From: Desulfurococcales archaeon
GTDB taxonomy: Archaea; Thermoproteota; Thermoprotei_A; Sulfolobales; Desulfurococcaceae
Direction of reading: 5' to 3'
Length of the DNA stretch: 5,148 nucleotides
Assembly: GCA_015522345.1 (NCBI GenBank)
Contig: WAML01000151.1
Span: forward strand, 1 to 5,148
The position numbers and the translations under genes are program-made. Positions 1 through 5,134 of this stretch are shown here, in pieces. Numbering within the stretch: the stretch's first letter is position 1; each line of letters opens with the position of its first letter. Under the pieces are notes generated by a model that was not told the DNA's origin, made no database searches, and was given only the letters and a program-made list of their open reading frames with translations.

Positions 1-1
1 A

Positions 2-178
2 AACAAAATTGACTTAGTAGATAAAAAACACATAGGAGCTATTATAGATAAACTTAGATTGTATGATGAAGAAATAGGGAATAACGTCATTGCTATATCA
101 GCGGTAAAAGGTACTAATGTAGATAAATTACTAAGTACTATATACAAGTTATTGTATGAATACAAAAACATTACTTAG
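2..178 (+). CDS. hflX: GTP-binding protein C-terminal fragment, probably HflX
   Basis: This is the last 58 residues of a P-loop GTPase whose start lies before the window. The visible part opens with NKID, the G4 guanine-specificity motif, and about 30 residues later has AISAVKGTNVDKL, which fits the G5 motif (SA-K) and the following helix of TRAFAC GTPases. The protein ends about 16 residues after that helix begins, so there is no KH or other C-terminal RNA-binding domain. That argues against Era and EngA and fits archaeal HflX, a ribosome-associated GTPase. From memory, hflX and tfe lie close together in Sulfolobus, which also supports HflX, but the N-terminal domain that would prove it is missing. 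The GTPase assignment is strong; the family name is moderately sure. The stop is TAG at 176-178, and 118 nt separate it from trm56. Confidence 0.75.
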   Translation, partial: NKIDLVDKKHIGAIIDKLRLYDEEIGNNVIAISAVKGTNVDKLLSTIYKLLYEYKNIT

Positions 179-248
179 GGATCCTAGAGCATTTTAATAA
201 CTTAGATTTAGGCACACATTGAATTAATGTTTACTCTAGCTTATCTAG

Positions 249-260
249 GTATTTATTTTT
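249..260 (+). promoter_or_regulatory. Putative TATA box for the trm56-tfe operon
   Basis: An A/T-only stretch, TATTTATTTTT, resembles a crenarchaeal TATA box. Transcription starting about 25 nt downstream would begin near 278-283 and leave a leader of about 15 nt containing the ribosome-binding site. A second AT-rich candidate (TTTTAATAA, 194-202) would give a longer leader. No clear BRE is visible, and read-through from the upstream GTPase gene is possible. Confidence 0.35.
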
Positions 261-285
261 GTTCATGAGCCATGAGTAAGTGGTT

Positions 286-293
286 AAGGTGAT
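286..293 (+). promoter_or_regulatory. Ribosome-binding site fixing the TTG start of trm56
   Basis: AAGGTGAT is a strong match to the anti-Shine-Dalgarno end of archaeal 16S rRNA and ends 3 nt before TTG at 297. There is no in-frame ATG nearby upstream; the ATGs at 265 and 272 are in other frames. The conserved N-terminal motif begins seven residues after this start, so TTG is the best choice. Confidence 0.75.
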
Positions 294-296
294 ATA

Positions 297-851
297 TTGG
301 CTAAAATATATGTGTTGAGGATCGGGCATAGGCCTGAGAGAGATAAGAGAATAACTACTCATGTAGGTTTAGTTGCTAGAGCTTTCGGTGCCCATGGATT
401 TGTTTTAGGCGATATCTATGATGATAAAGTAATTACTTCGCTTCGCAAAGTGCTTAAAACTTGGGGCGGCAATATGGTTTTAGAACAAGGAGTTGATTCA
501 CGCAAATATGTTATTAATTGGAAACGTAGAGGCGGCTTAGTTGTTCATTTAACTATGTATGGTATAATAGTAGATGAAGTAATAGATGAAATAAGGGATT
601 CTAGTAAAGATATACTAGTTATTGTCGGTGCAGAGAAAGTCCCGCCTTTCTACTATGAAGAAGCTGATTACAATGTAGCTATAGGTAATCAGCCTCATTC
701 TGAAGTAGCTGCTTTAGCTATATTCTTGGATAGATACTATAAAGGTAGAGAGCTATATTTAACATTTCCGAATGCAAAAATAGTAATTGAGCCCTCGCCT
801 AGAGGTAAAAAGGTGAAGAAGTTTGCCGAAGCTGAAGAAAGAGACTATTGA
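297..851 (+). CDS. trm56: tRNA (cytidine(56)-2'-O)-methyltransferase, aTrm56
   Basis: aTrm56 methylates the 2'-hydroxyl of C56 in the T-loop of archaeal tRNAs using S-adenosylmethionine; it replaces the box C/D guide RNA used for this site in some archaea. The 184-residue length is normal for the family. Visible signature blocks are LRIGHRPERDKRITTHV (residues 7-23), HLTMYG (84-89), VGAEKVP (110-116), and ADYNVAIGNQPHSEV (123-137) running into AALAIFLDR (138-146). The last two form the knotted SPOUT cofactor site. Together they identify aTrm56 without real ambiguity. Translation starts at TTG behind a strong GGTGA-type site. It is the first gene of a four-gene operon, and its last 29 nt overlap the start of tfe, which suggests coupled translation. 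The lysine-rich C-terminus (about 170-175) may contact tRNA. No key residue appears lost. Confidence 0.96.
   Translation: MAKIYVLRIGHRPERDKRITTHVGLVARAFGAHGFVLGDIYDDKVITSLRKVLKTWGGNMVLEQGVDSRKYVINWKRRGGLVVHLTMYGIIVDEVIDEIRDSSKDILVIVGAEKVPPFYYEEADYNVAIGNQPHSEVAALAIFLDRYYKGRELYLTFPNAKIVIEPSPRGKKVKKFAEAEERDY
810..816 (+). promoter_or_regulatory. Ribosome-binding site for tfe inside trm56
   Basis: AAGGTGA lies within the trm56 coding sequence, 6 nt before TTG at 823. It favours TTG over the next in-frame ATG (868-870, residue 16), which has no comparable site. It also explains how tfe can start 29 nt before trm56 stops. Confidence 0.6.
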
Positions 852-1377
852 AGCATTGAATCAAGTCATGAGTTTAGTAGAGAGTATGCTTGATATGTAT
901 CAGCCAGGCTACGGTAAAAAAGCAAGGCTTATACTAAACTTTATAATAGATCAAGGAGGGATTGTTCCAGAGGAGATTATTGGCAAAAAACTAGATCTGA
1001 AATCCAATGAAATTAGAAAGATTCTTCAAATACTTGCTGAACAAGGAATTATATCGTTTAGAAGAGTTGCTAGCCGTGATAAGAGTAGACAGGGATGGTA
1101 TATTGATACAGAGAATATCGAGAGTATTTTCATAAATAGGTTGAAGAAGGCTTTAGAGAAGTTAAAGATTAGGAGAGAATATGAAATGCAGCCTGGAATG
1201 TACTATTGTCCTGTTGACCATTTACGTTTTACTTTTGAAGAAGCTTTAGAGAATGATTTCATATGCCCTCGATGTGGGAGTATTCTAGAGGAGTATGATG
1301 GCGCGTTAGCTGTTAAGTTTTTGGATAAAAAAATTAGTGAAATAGAAGAATTTCTAAAAAGTATTGGTGCATTATAG
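823..1377 (+). CDS. tfe: Transcription factor E, alpha subunit (TFE / TFIIE-alpha homologue)
   Basis: TFE joins the archaeal RNA polymerase pre-initiation complex with TBP and TFB, helps open the promoter and stabilises the bubble. The 184 residues show an N-terminal winged-helix domain (about 8-98), a short helical linker with a basic patch (about 100-120), then a zinc-ribbon-like domain (about 127-158) and a C-terminal helix (165-181). The zinc region contains YYCPVDHLRFTFEEA and FICPRCGS, typical of archaeal TFE. Only three cysteines are present (C129, C148, C151); where a C-x-x-C pair is expected after C129 there are D132 and H133. The TTG start is chosen from the upstream GGTGA site; starting at the ATG of residue 16 would cut into the first winged-helix helix. 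Thermoproteota often have a separate TFE-beta partner; none is visible here. The next gene starts 3 nt after the stop. Confidence 0.93.
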   Translation: MPKLKKETIEALNQVMSLVESMLDMYQPGYGKKARLILNFIIDQGGIVPEEIIGKKLDLKSNEIRKILQILAEQGIISFRRVASRDKSRQGWYIDTENIESIFINRLKKALEKLKIRREYEMQPGMYYCPVDHLRFTFEEALENDFICPRCGSILEEYDGALAVKFLDKKISEIEEFLKSIGAL

Positions 1378-1380
1378 CAT

Positions 1381-2352
1381 ATGAAGCCCTTCTATACACT
1401 AGTTGATCTATTTTCTGGAGCTGGAGGCTTTTCTATGGGTTTTAAACTGAGCAATAGATTTCGCCATGTACTAGCTATAGATAATTTAAGGGCTGCAGCA
1501 CTTTCGTATAAAGCTAATTTCCCTGAATCTCTCGTATTAGTTGAAGATATAAAGGAGGTTAACGGCTCTCTTATAGGAGATCTTGTAGGCGACGATATAG
1601 ATGTAGTTATTGGTAGTCCTCCCTGCGAGCCTTTTACTGGAGCTAATCCGCGTAGAGAGAAAGAGCCTCTTGATAGACTCTATAAAGATCCTGCAGGACA
1701 GCTAACTCTTCACTTTATAAGAATAGTTAGTGATCTAAAGCCTCGGGTTTTTGTTATGGAGAACGTCCCCGCCATAATGGATAATGGATTAAAACATGTA
1801 TTACTACGTGAATTTAAGAAAGCAGGTTATAGAGAAGTATATTTCAATATACTTAGGGCTGAAGATTATGGGACTCCAAGCCATAGGATTAGAGTATTTA
1901 TTTCAAATATAAAGATAGTTCCTCCTAAATCATCTAGGAAAGTAAGTGTTAGAGAAGCTTTAAAGGGGCTTCCTGAACCAGGTTCTTCTTATCCGCCTAA
2001 CCACGAATATACTCCGTTGAGTCATAGGAAGGTTAAGAGGATTTCAAGGCTTCGATGGGGCGAAGCATTGATATACTATGAAGGAGCTAAGAGGAGACTA
2101 CCCAACTACATAAGGTTGCACCCAGATAGAATAGCTCCTACTGTTCAAGGGAGTTCACGCTTTATTCACCCATTTTATAATAGACTACTTACTGTTAGAG
2201 AACAAGCTAGGCTAATGGGGTTTCCCGATACATTTATATTTCTTGGTGGACGCGATGAACAATATAATCAAGTAGGTGAAGCTGTGCCTGTGCCTCTCGC
2301 TAAAGCTATAGCCTATAGTGTTGTAGAAGCACTTGATAGAGGTGTAGTGTAA
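1381..2352 (+). CDS. Orphan cytosine-C5 methyltransferase (Dcm-like)
   Basis: This 323-residue protein carries the ordered motifs of C5-cytosine methyltransferases. Motif I is DLFSGAGGFS (9-18), the motif II acidic residue is about D34, motif IV is GSPPCEPFT with catalytic C82 (78-86), motif VI is ENVP (127-130), motif VIII is HRIRVF (168-173), motif IX is around RIAPTVQG (250-257), and motif X is NQVGEAVPVP (296-305). All essential residues are present, so it should be active. The region between motifs VIII and IX that would hold target recognition is short (about 75 residues). Departures from the common pattern are PCE rather than PCQ, SHR rather than PQR in motif VIII, and GEAVP rather than GNAVP in motif X. 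No endonuclease gene lies nearby; it sits 3 nt after tfe and overlaps the next gene by 1 nt. DNA is the expected substrate, but RNA cannot be excluded. The recognition sequence cannot be read from the protein. Confidence 0.9.
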   Translation: MKPFYTLVDLFSGAGGFSMGFKLSNRFRHVLAIDNLRAAALSYKANFPESLVLVEDIKEVNGSLIGDLVGDDIDVVIGSPPCEPFTGANPRREKEPLDRLYKDPAGQLTLHFIRIVSDLKPRVFVMENVPAIMDNGLKHVLLREFKKAGYREVYFNILRAEDYGTPSHRIRVFISNIKIVPPKSSRKVSVREALKGLPEPGSSYPPNHEYTPLSHRKVKRISRLRWGEALIYYEGAKRRLPNYIRLHPDRIAPTVQGSSRFIHPFYNRLLTVREQARLMGFPDTFIFLGGRDEQYNQVGEAVPVPLAKAIAYSVVEALDRGVV

Positions 2353-2810
2353 TGAAGTTTGTTATAGCCTTATATAGTGTTAGTAGTGTACAGAGATTAC
2401 TTGATTTCATTAAGACAGTTTATGCATTCAATGATGCTACACCAGTCATTATAAAACCTATTGGAGCTGCTGCACAAATAGGTGTTCCTGAAGCACATAA
2501 GCTTGCCTATAAATTGGGTAAACCACTTATTGTTTTACCCGAAATACAAGACCTTGTTGAAATAGTTAAAGTTGAGAAACTCTATCTATTGACTCCCAGA
2601 GGACGCTCTATTAACATTGAAGAACTCTCTAATGTAAGTGGGGACAGTAGTATAGCTATAGTAGTAAATGGTGGCGATACAGATTTTACAAGACAAGAAC
2701 TTCAATATGGTGAAGGTATTTGGGTTAAAGAAGTGCCAACGAATTTACCTCCACAATCTATTGTTGCGCTACTATTATACATTATACGTAAATACTTCAG
2801 GGTTAAGTAA
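2352..2810 (+). CDS. COG4080/DUF2122 family protein, SPOUT-like RNA methylase candidate
   Basis: This small archaeal protein (152 residues) matches what I recall of the COG4080 family, described as SpoU-type methylase-like. The corresponding Pfam entry, DUF2122, carries the label RecB-family nuclease. The N-terminus (MKFVIALYSV) and the block GAAAQIGVPEAHKLAYKLGK (38-57) are characteristic. The C-terminal half resembles a SPOUT knot: VVNGGDTDFTRQEL (104-117) sits where the glycine-rich SpoU motif 2 would be, and NLPPQSIVALLLY (131-143) where motif 3 (normally like SLNVSVAAAILLYE) would be. I see no catalytic D...ExK arrangement of a RecB nuclease. Its substrate is unknown. The start ATG overlaps the stop of the methyltransferase gene (TAATG) and has GAGGTG seven nt upstream, so it is the last gene of the operon. 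Family membership is fairly sure; RNA methylation is inference. Confidence 0.75.
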   Translation: MKFVIALYSVSSVQRLLDFIKTVYAFNDATPVIIKPIGAAAQIGVPEAHKLAYKLGKPLIVLPEIQDLVEIVKVEKLYLLTPRGRSINIEELSNVSGDSSIAIVVNGGDTDFTRQELQYGEGIWVKEVPTNLPPQSIVALLLYIIRKYFRVK

Positions 2811-2817
2811 CTACATA

Positions 2818-2821
2818 TTTT
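2818..2821 (+). terminator. Possible U-run terminator of the operon
   Basis: A short T run begins 8 nt after the stop of the last operon gene, in AT-rich DNA without a hairpin. Archaeal termination often uses U-rich tracts, but four T is weak. It would separate the operon from the convergent tRNA gene. Confidence 0.25.
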
Positions 2822-2870
2822 CTATAATATCCACATAATTCCGGGCTACCGAGATAAATGTGTATTTAGT

Positions 2871-2874
2871 AAAA
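2871..2874 (-). terminator. Possible U-run terminator of tRNA-Glu
   Basis: On the minus strand a TTTT run starts 6 nt beyond the tRNA discriminator base (A, position 2880). The position fits a tRNA 3' trailer, but a four-base run is only weak evidence. Confidence 0.35.
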
Positions 2875-2879
2875 GAGTA

Positions 2880-2969
2880 TGCCGCCGCCGGGATTTGAAC
2901 CCGGGTCACGGGCTTTCTTCGATAGAGCTCGAAAGGCCCGCATACTTGACCGGGCTATACTACGGCGGC
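2880..2969 (-). tRNA. tRNA-Glu (anticodon UUC) with a 15-nt intron
   Basis: The minus strand folds into a complete cloverleaf. The 7-bp acceptor stem is GCCGCCG/CGGCGGC, U8 A9 follow, the D stem is GTAT/GTAT including two G-U pairs, and the D loop holds GG. The anticodon stem is CGGGC/GCCCG, the variable loop is TGAC, and the T stem is CCGGG/CCCGG around TTCAAAT. After removal of 15 nt the anticodon loop is CTTTCGA, giving anticodon UUC (plus-strand 2931-2933) for glutamate. The discriminator is A at 2880. CCA is not encoded and must be added by CCA-adding enzyme. Mature length is 75 nt. The T-loop C56 present here would be a normal substrate for the Trm56 encoded upstream. The gene converges on the operon and diverges from the CBS gene. 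Confidence 0.96.
2915..2929 (-). other. tRNA-Glu intron at canonical position 37/38
   Basis: Fifteen nucleotides interrupt the anticodon loop between G37 and A38. The precursor forms a canonical bulge-helix-bulge: CTTT (32-35) pairs with GAAG in the intron, flanked by 3-nt bulges CGA and AAA. The splicing endonuclease cuts after the second base of each bulge, which here falls exactly at the 37/38 junction and gives a normal 7-nt loop. Confidence 0.88.
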
Positions 2970-3000
2970 ATCCTATACTGATTAGACGTTTGCCAGGATT

Positions 3001-3011
3001 CTTATTTTTTA
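3001..3011 (-). promoter_or_regulatory. Putative TATA box for tRNA-Glu
   Basis: On the minus strand an A-rich element, TAAAAAATAAG, lies 32-42 nt before the mature tRNA 5' end. That distance suits an archaeal TATA box followed by a short 5' leader removed by RNase P. The sequence is not a textbook crenarchaeal TATA box. Confidence 0.4.
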
Positions 3012-3020
3012 CCGTCTTGG

Positions 3021-3058
3021 CTAAAATACATTTCTTGTTTCTTAACTATGTATTTTAG
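3021..3058. repeat. Perfect 11-bp inverted repeat with 16-nt spacer
   Basis: CTAAAATACAT (3021-3031) and ATGTATTTTAG (3048-3058) are exact reverse complements. They lie between the divergent tRNA-Glu and CBS genes, just upstream of the probable tRNA TATA box and about 44 nt upstream of the CBS TATA box. The spacer is pyrimidine-rich. Part of the arm, GTATTTTA, recurs as a direct repeat at 3070-3077. It could be an operator or an RNA hairpin. The rest of the 217-nt intergenic stretch (2970-3186) holds the two promoters and no gene that I can see. Confidence 0.7.
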
Positions 3059-3101
3059 AGTACGTGATAGTATTTTATGAGATGTGTTCTTATTGACCAT
3101 A

Positions 3102-3110
3102 TTTTTATAA
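3102..3110 (+). promoter_or_regulatory. Putative TATA box for the CBS protein gene
   Basis: TTTTTATAA is a good crenarchaeal TATA-like element. Transcription about 25 nt downstream would start near 3130-3135 and give a leader of roughly 50 nt that contains the AGGGTG ribosome-binding site. Confidence 0.5.
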
Positions 3111-3172
3111 TCTGTTTACAGAATTAAGTAGTAGTGGCCAAGAGGTATTTGATTAATGTTTAGTAGTTGATT

Positions 3173-3178
3173 AGGGTG
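3173..3178 (+). promoter_or_regulatory. Ribosome-binding site for the CBS protein gene
   Basis: AGGGTG, with the GGTG core, ends 8 nt before ATG at 3187. The ATG at 3180-3182 is closer but out of frame, so the site supports the ATG at 3187. Confidence 0.6.
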
Positions 3179-3186
3179 TATGTATT

Positions 3187-5058
3187 ATGAGGATTTGGGA
3201 GATAACTAGGAAACCCAGGATAGTTATTAGGGATTTGTCTCTCCCATTGACTGTTGTACGGGGAGAAGCTCGTAGAGTTGGTGAAGAAATTATTCCTGTT
3301 GTAAAAGATTATCTTAGAGAGAATGTATTGGGTTATATAACTGCTATTGACTTAATCTTGCCCACTAGCCATTATACATCTATTAGAGTATCTGATGCTT
3401 TACGTGAACATCCTTTAGTCACTCAGGATCTTGATTTAGGAGAAACATTTAATTTATTGAGGAAATTCAAGGTTTTTGGTTCGCCTGTAGTCAATGATCT
3501 TAGTGAGAGAAAGCTTATTGGCGTAGTCTCCTACAATGACATGCTTAATTACCTTATTAAAATGAATTACAAGCCTATTGCTGAAACTATTTCAGAGATA
3601 ATGACTACCAAGAACTTGGATAAATACATTGTTTCGTGGCGTGATAGAGTCAATAGAGTGTGGAGTAGAATAGTCTTTCATGGACAGCCGGGTGTTGTTG
3701 TCGTTAGAGACGAGAATGAATGGATACCTATGGGTGTACTTACCTATAAAGAGTTTTTGAGAAGCGGTAGATGGTTATTCCATAGAGAGAGCGAACAACG
3801 TATAGTTTCTCCAGCTAAAGTCCAGAGAATAATGTTGAGAGGCGTTCTCGTAGCTACTAAGGACATGCCTGTTGAAGCTGTTGCTAAAGTAGTAGCCGAG
3901 CAAGACTTGCCTCTTGTTCCAGTAATTGATGAAAACGGTTATGTTATTGGTGTAGTTACGTATGAAGATATTATAAGAGCTTATCTAGAAGGCGCTAAAC
4001 CAGGTAGAGTACGTGTACCTATTACAAAGGCTTTGCCTATACCTGTTTCACGTGAAGAACGAGTAGTATTTGTTGGACGCGAGAAAGTATTGTCTCAAGT
4101 ACTTGTTTCCAAGGTTATAGAAAAGCCTGTGTATGCCGGTATTTTAGCTAAGGATATACTAGTTGAAGAACTGCCTGCTATAACAATAAATGATACTGTA
4201 GAACATGCTAGAAAAGAAATGCTTAGGAAGAAAACCGACTACCTACTAGTTGTTGATGAGAAAGGGGATGTTGTAGGCATTGTTTCTAAATGGAATATGC
4301 TACATGCTATTGGAGTTAAAGGTCCTCTATGGAGAAGAAGAACCAAGGATAGATACTTCATAGACTATGTAATGACGAAGAATATACCTAGAGTTAGACC
4401 TGATACACCTATAGAGGATATAGCGTTTGTTATGACTAGGTATGAGAGTGAAGTAGTATTTGTAGTTAATGAAAAGAATGAAATAATTGGTTTTATAACT
4501 AAAGATGAAGTTGTTAAAGCTGCCAAGAATATACTAGGCGATCTACTGGTTGAAAACCTTATAATACCCGGTAAAATAGCTAGTGTCCACCCATTCCATA
4601 GCTTGTACCATGTAGTTAATAAAATGAAGACTCTATACCTTGATGCTTTAACGGTTTATGATGGCAGTGATGTAGTAGGTGTTGTATCTACTAATAGGCT
4701 CTTATTTGTAGCATTTGAAGATGCTAAAACAGGTGTCAAAAGCCGTAGGTTAATATGGGTAAGGAAATTAGTTAAAGGCGCTGCTAGAAAAGGTAGATAT
4801 GTTAAAATAACTCCATTACTTGCTATAGATGTTATGGTTCCCTATAGGAAGTATATTCCACCAAATACTCTAGTAGCTAAAGCTATTGACTATATGTTTA
4901 TGGATAGACTTAATGGTATTCCTGTATTAAGTGACGACCGGAGTATAGTTAGTATAATATCTAAAAACGATGTATTGAGAGAGTTATCGAGGAGAGCTAA
5001 GAAAATAGCTGAAGTAAAAATTGAAGAAAAAGCTAATGTGAAGAAAGAACAGAAGTAA
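3187..5058 (+). CDS. Multi-CBS-domain protein without an effector domain
   Basis: This 623-residue soluble protein is built almost entirely of CBS motifs, modules that pair to bind adenine nucleotides or S-adenosylmethionine and act as energy or cofactor sensors. I count seven full motifs at about 64-124, 133-193, 207-266, 319-376, 388-446, 449-508 and 542-600, plus a shortened one at 10-60. Each ends in the G-h-h-T/S-x-x-D type strand and helix. The ribose-binding aspartate is kept at D55, D118, D261 and D595, but replaced at E189, N370, E441 and R504. Residues 267-318 are a linker or degenerate motif. Basic stretches occur at 380-390 and 513-540, and the tail (602-623) is rich in K and E. 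No membrane segment, kinase, IMPDH or transporter domain is seen. It is monocistronic within this window. Ligand and partner are unknown. Confidence 0.85.
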   Translation: MRIWEITRKPRIVIRDLSLPLTVVRGEARRVGEEIIPVVKDYLRENVLGYITAIDLILPTSHYTSIRVSDALREHPLVTQDLDLGETFNLLRKFKVFGSPVVNDLSERKLIGVVSYNDMLNYLIKMNYKPIAETISEIMTTKNLDKYIVSWRDRVNRVWSRIVFHGQPGVVVVRDENEWIPMGVLTYKEFLRSGRWLFHRESEQRIVSPAKVQRIMLRGVLVATKDMPVEAVAKVVAEQDLPLVPVIDENGYVIGVVTYEDIIRAYLEGAKPGRVRVPITKALPIPVSREERVVFVGREKVLSQVLVSKVIEKPVYAGILAKDILVEELPAITINDTVEHARKEMLRKKTDYLLVVDEKGDVVGIVSKWNMLHAIGVKGPLWRRRTKDRYFIDYVMTKNIPRVRPDTPIEDIAFVMTRYESEVVFVVNEKNEIIGFITKDEVVKAAKNILGDLLVENLIIPGKIASVHPFHSLYHVVNKMKTLYLDALTVYDGSDVVGVVSTNRLLFVAFEDAKTGVKSRRLIWVRKLVKGAARKGRYVKITPLLAIDVMVPYRKYIPPNTLVAKAIDYMFMDRLNGIPVLSDDRSIVSIISKNDVLRELSRRAKKIAEVKIEEKANVKKEQK

Positions 5059-5110
5059 TACAGTAAAGCTATAGAGACTACTATTGTATAAACCTTTTAT
5101 GTAAATCCAC

Positions 5111-5134
5111 TGTTTTTCTTATAGAAGAAAAATA
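5111..5134 (+). terminator. U-rich symmetrical hairpin after the CBS gene
   Basis: TTTTTCTT (5113-5120) and AAGAAAAA (5125-5132) are exact inverted repeats around the 4-nt loop ATAG; a G-U and a T-A pair extend the stem to 10 bp. Transcripts from either strand would carry a five-U run, so it could end transcription in both directions. It begins 53 nt after the CBS stop codon. AT-rich DNA just after it (ATATTAAAT, about 5132-5140) could hold the next gene's TATA box. Confidence 0.5.

Noticed and set aside
223..233. The 11-mer ATTAATGTTTA occurs both before trm56 (223-233) and before the CBS gene (3152-3162).
   Set aside because: My rough estimate is that several 11-nt matches are expected by chance in a 5-kb AT-rich window, and the two copies sit at different distances from their start codons.
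185..239. Inverted CTAGAG/CTCTAG upstream of trm56.
   Set aside because: Six base pairs with a 43-nt spacer are too little to support a hairpin or operator.
264..277. Tandem CATGAGC/CATGAGT just before the trm56 ribosome-binding site.
   Set aside because: Only two 7-nt copies, one with a mismatch; no further repeats and no link to a known site. The ATGs inside lead to short out-of-frame reads.
1381..2810. A defence system made of the methyltransferase plus the following RecB-nuclease-labelled gene.
   Set aside because: The 152-residue protein shows no nuclease motif and looks SPOUT-like; the pair is embedded in a housekeeping operon without mobile-element marks.
2880..2969. Reading the tRNA without an intron, or as tRNA-Asp.
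   Set aside because: Without removing 15 nt the anticodon loop is 22 nt long and the bulge-helix-bulge is unexplained. The anticodon is UUC, not GUC, although the body resembles archaeal tRNA-Asp and tRNA-Glu alike.
2811..3186. Box C/D guide RNA in the intergenic regions.
   Set aside because: No RTGATGA and CTGA boxes in suitable order and spacing were seen on either strand.
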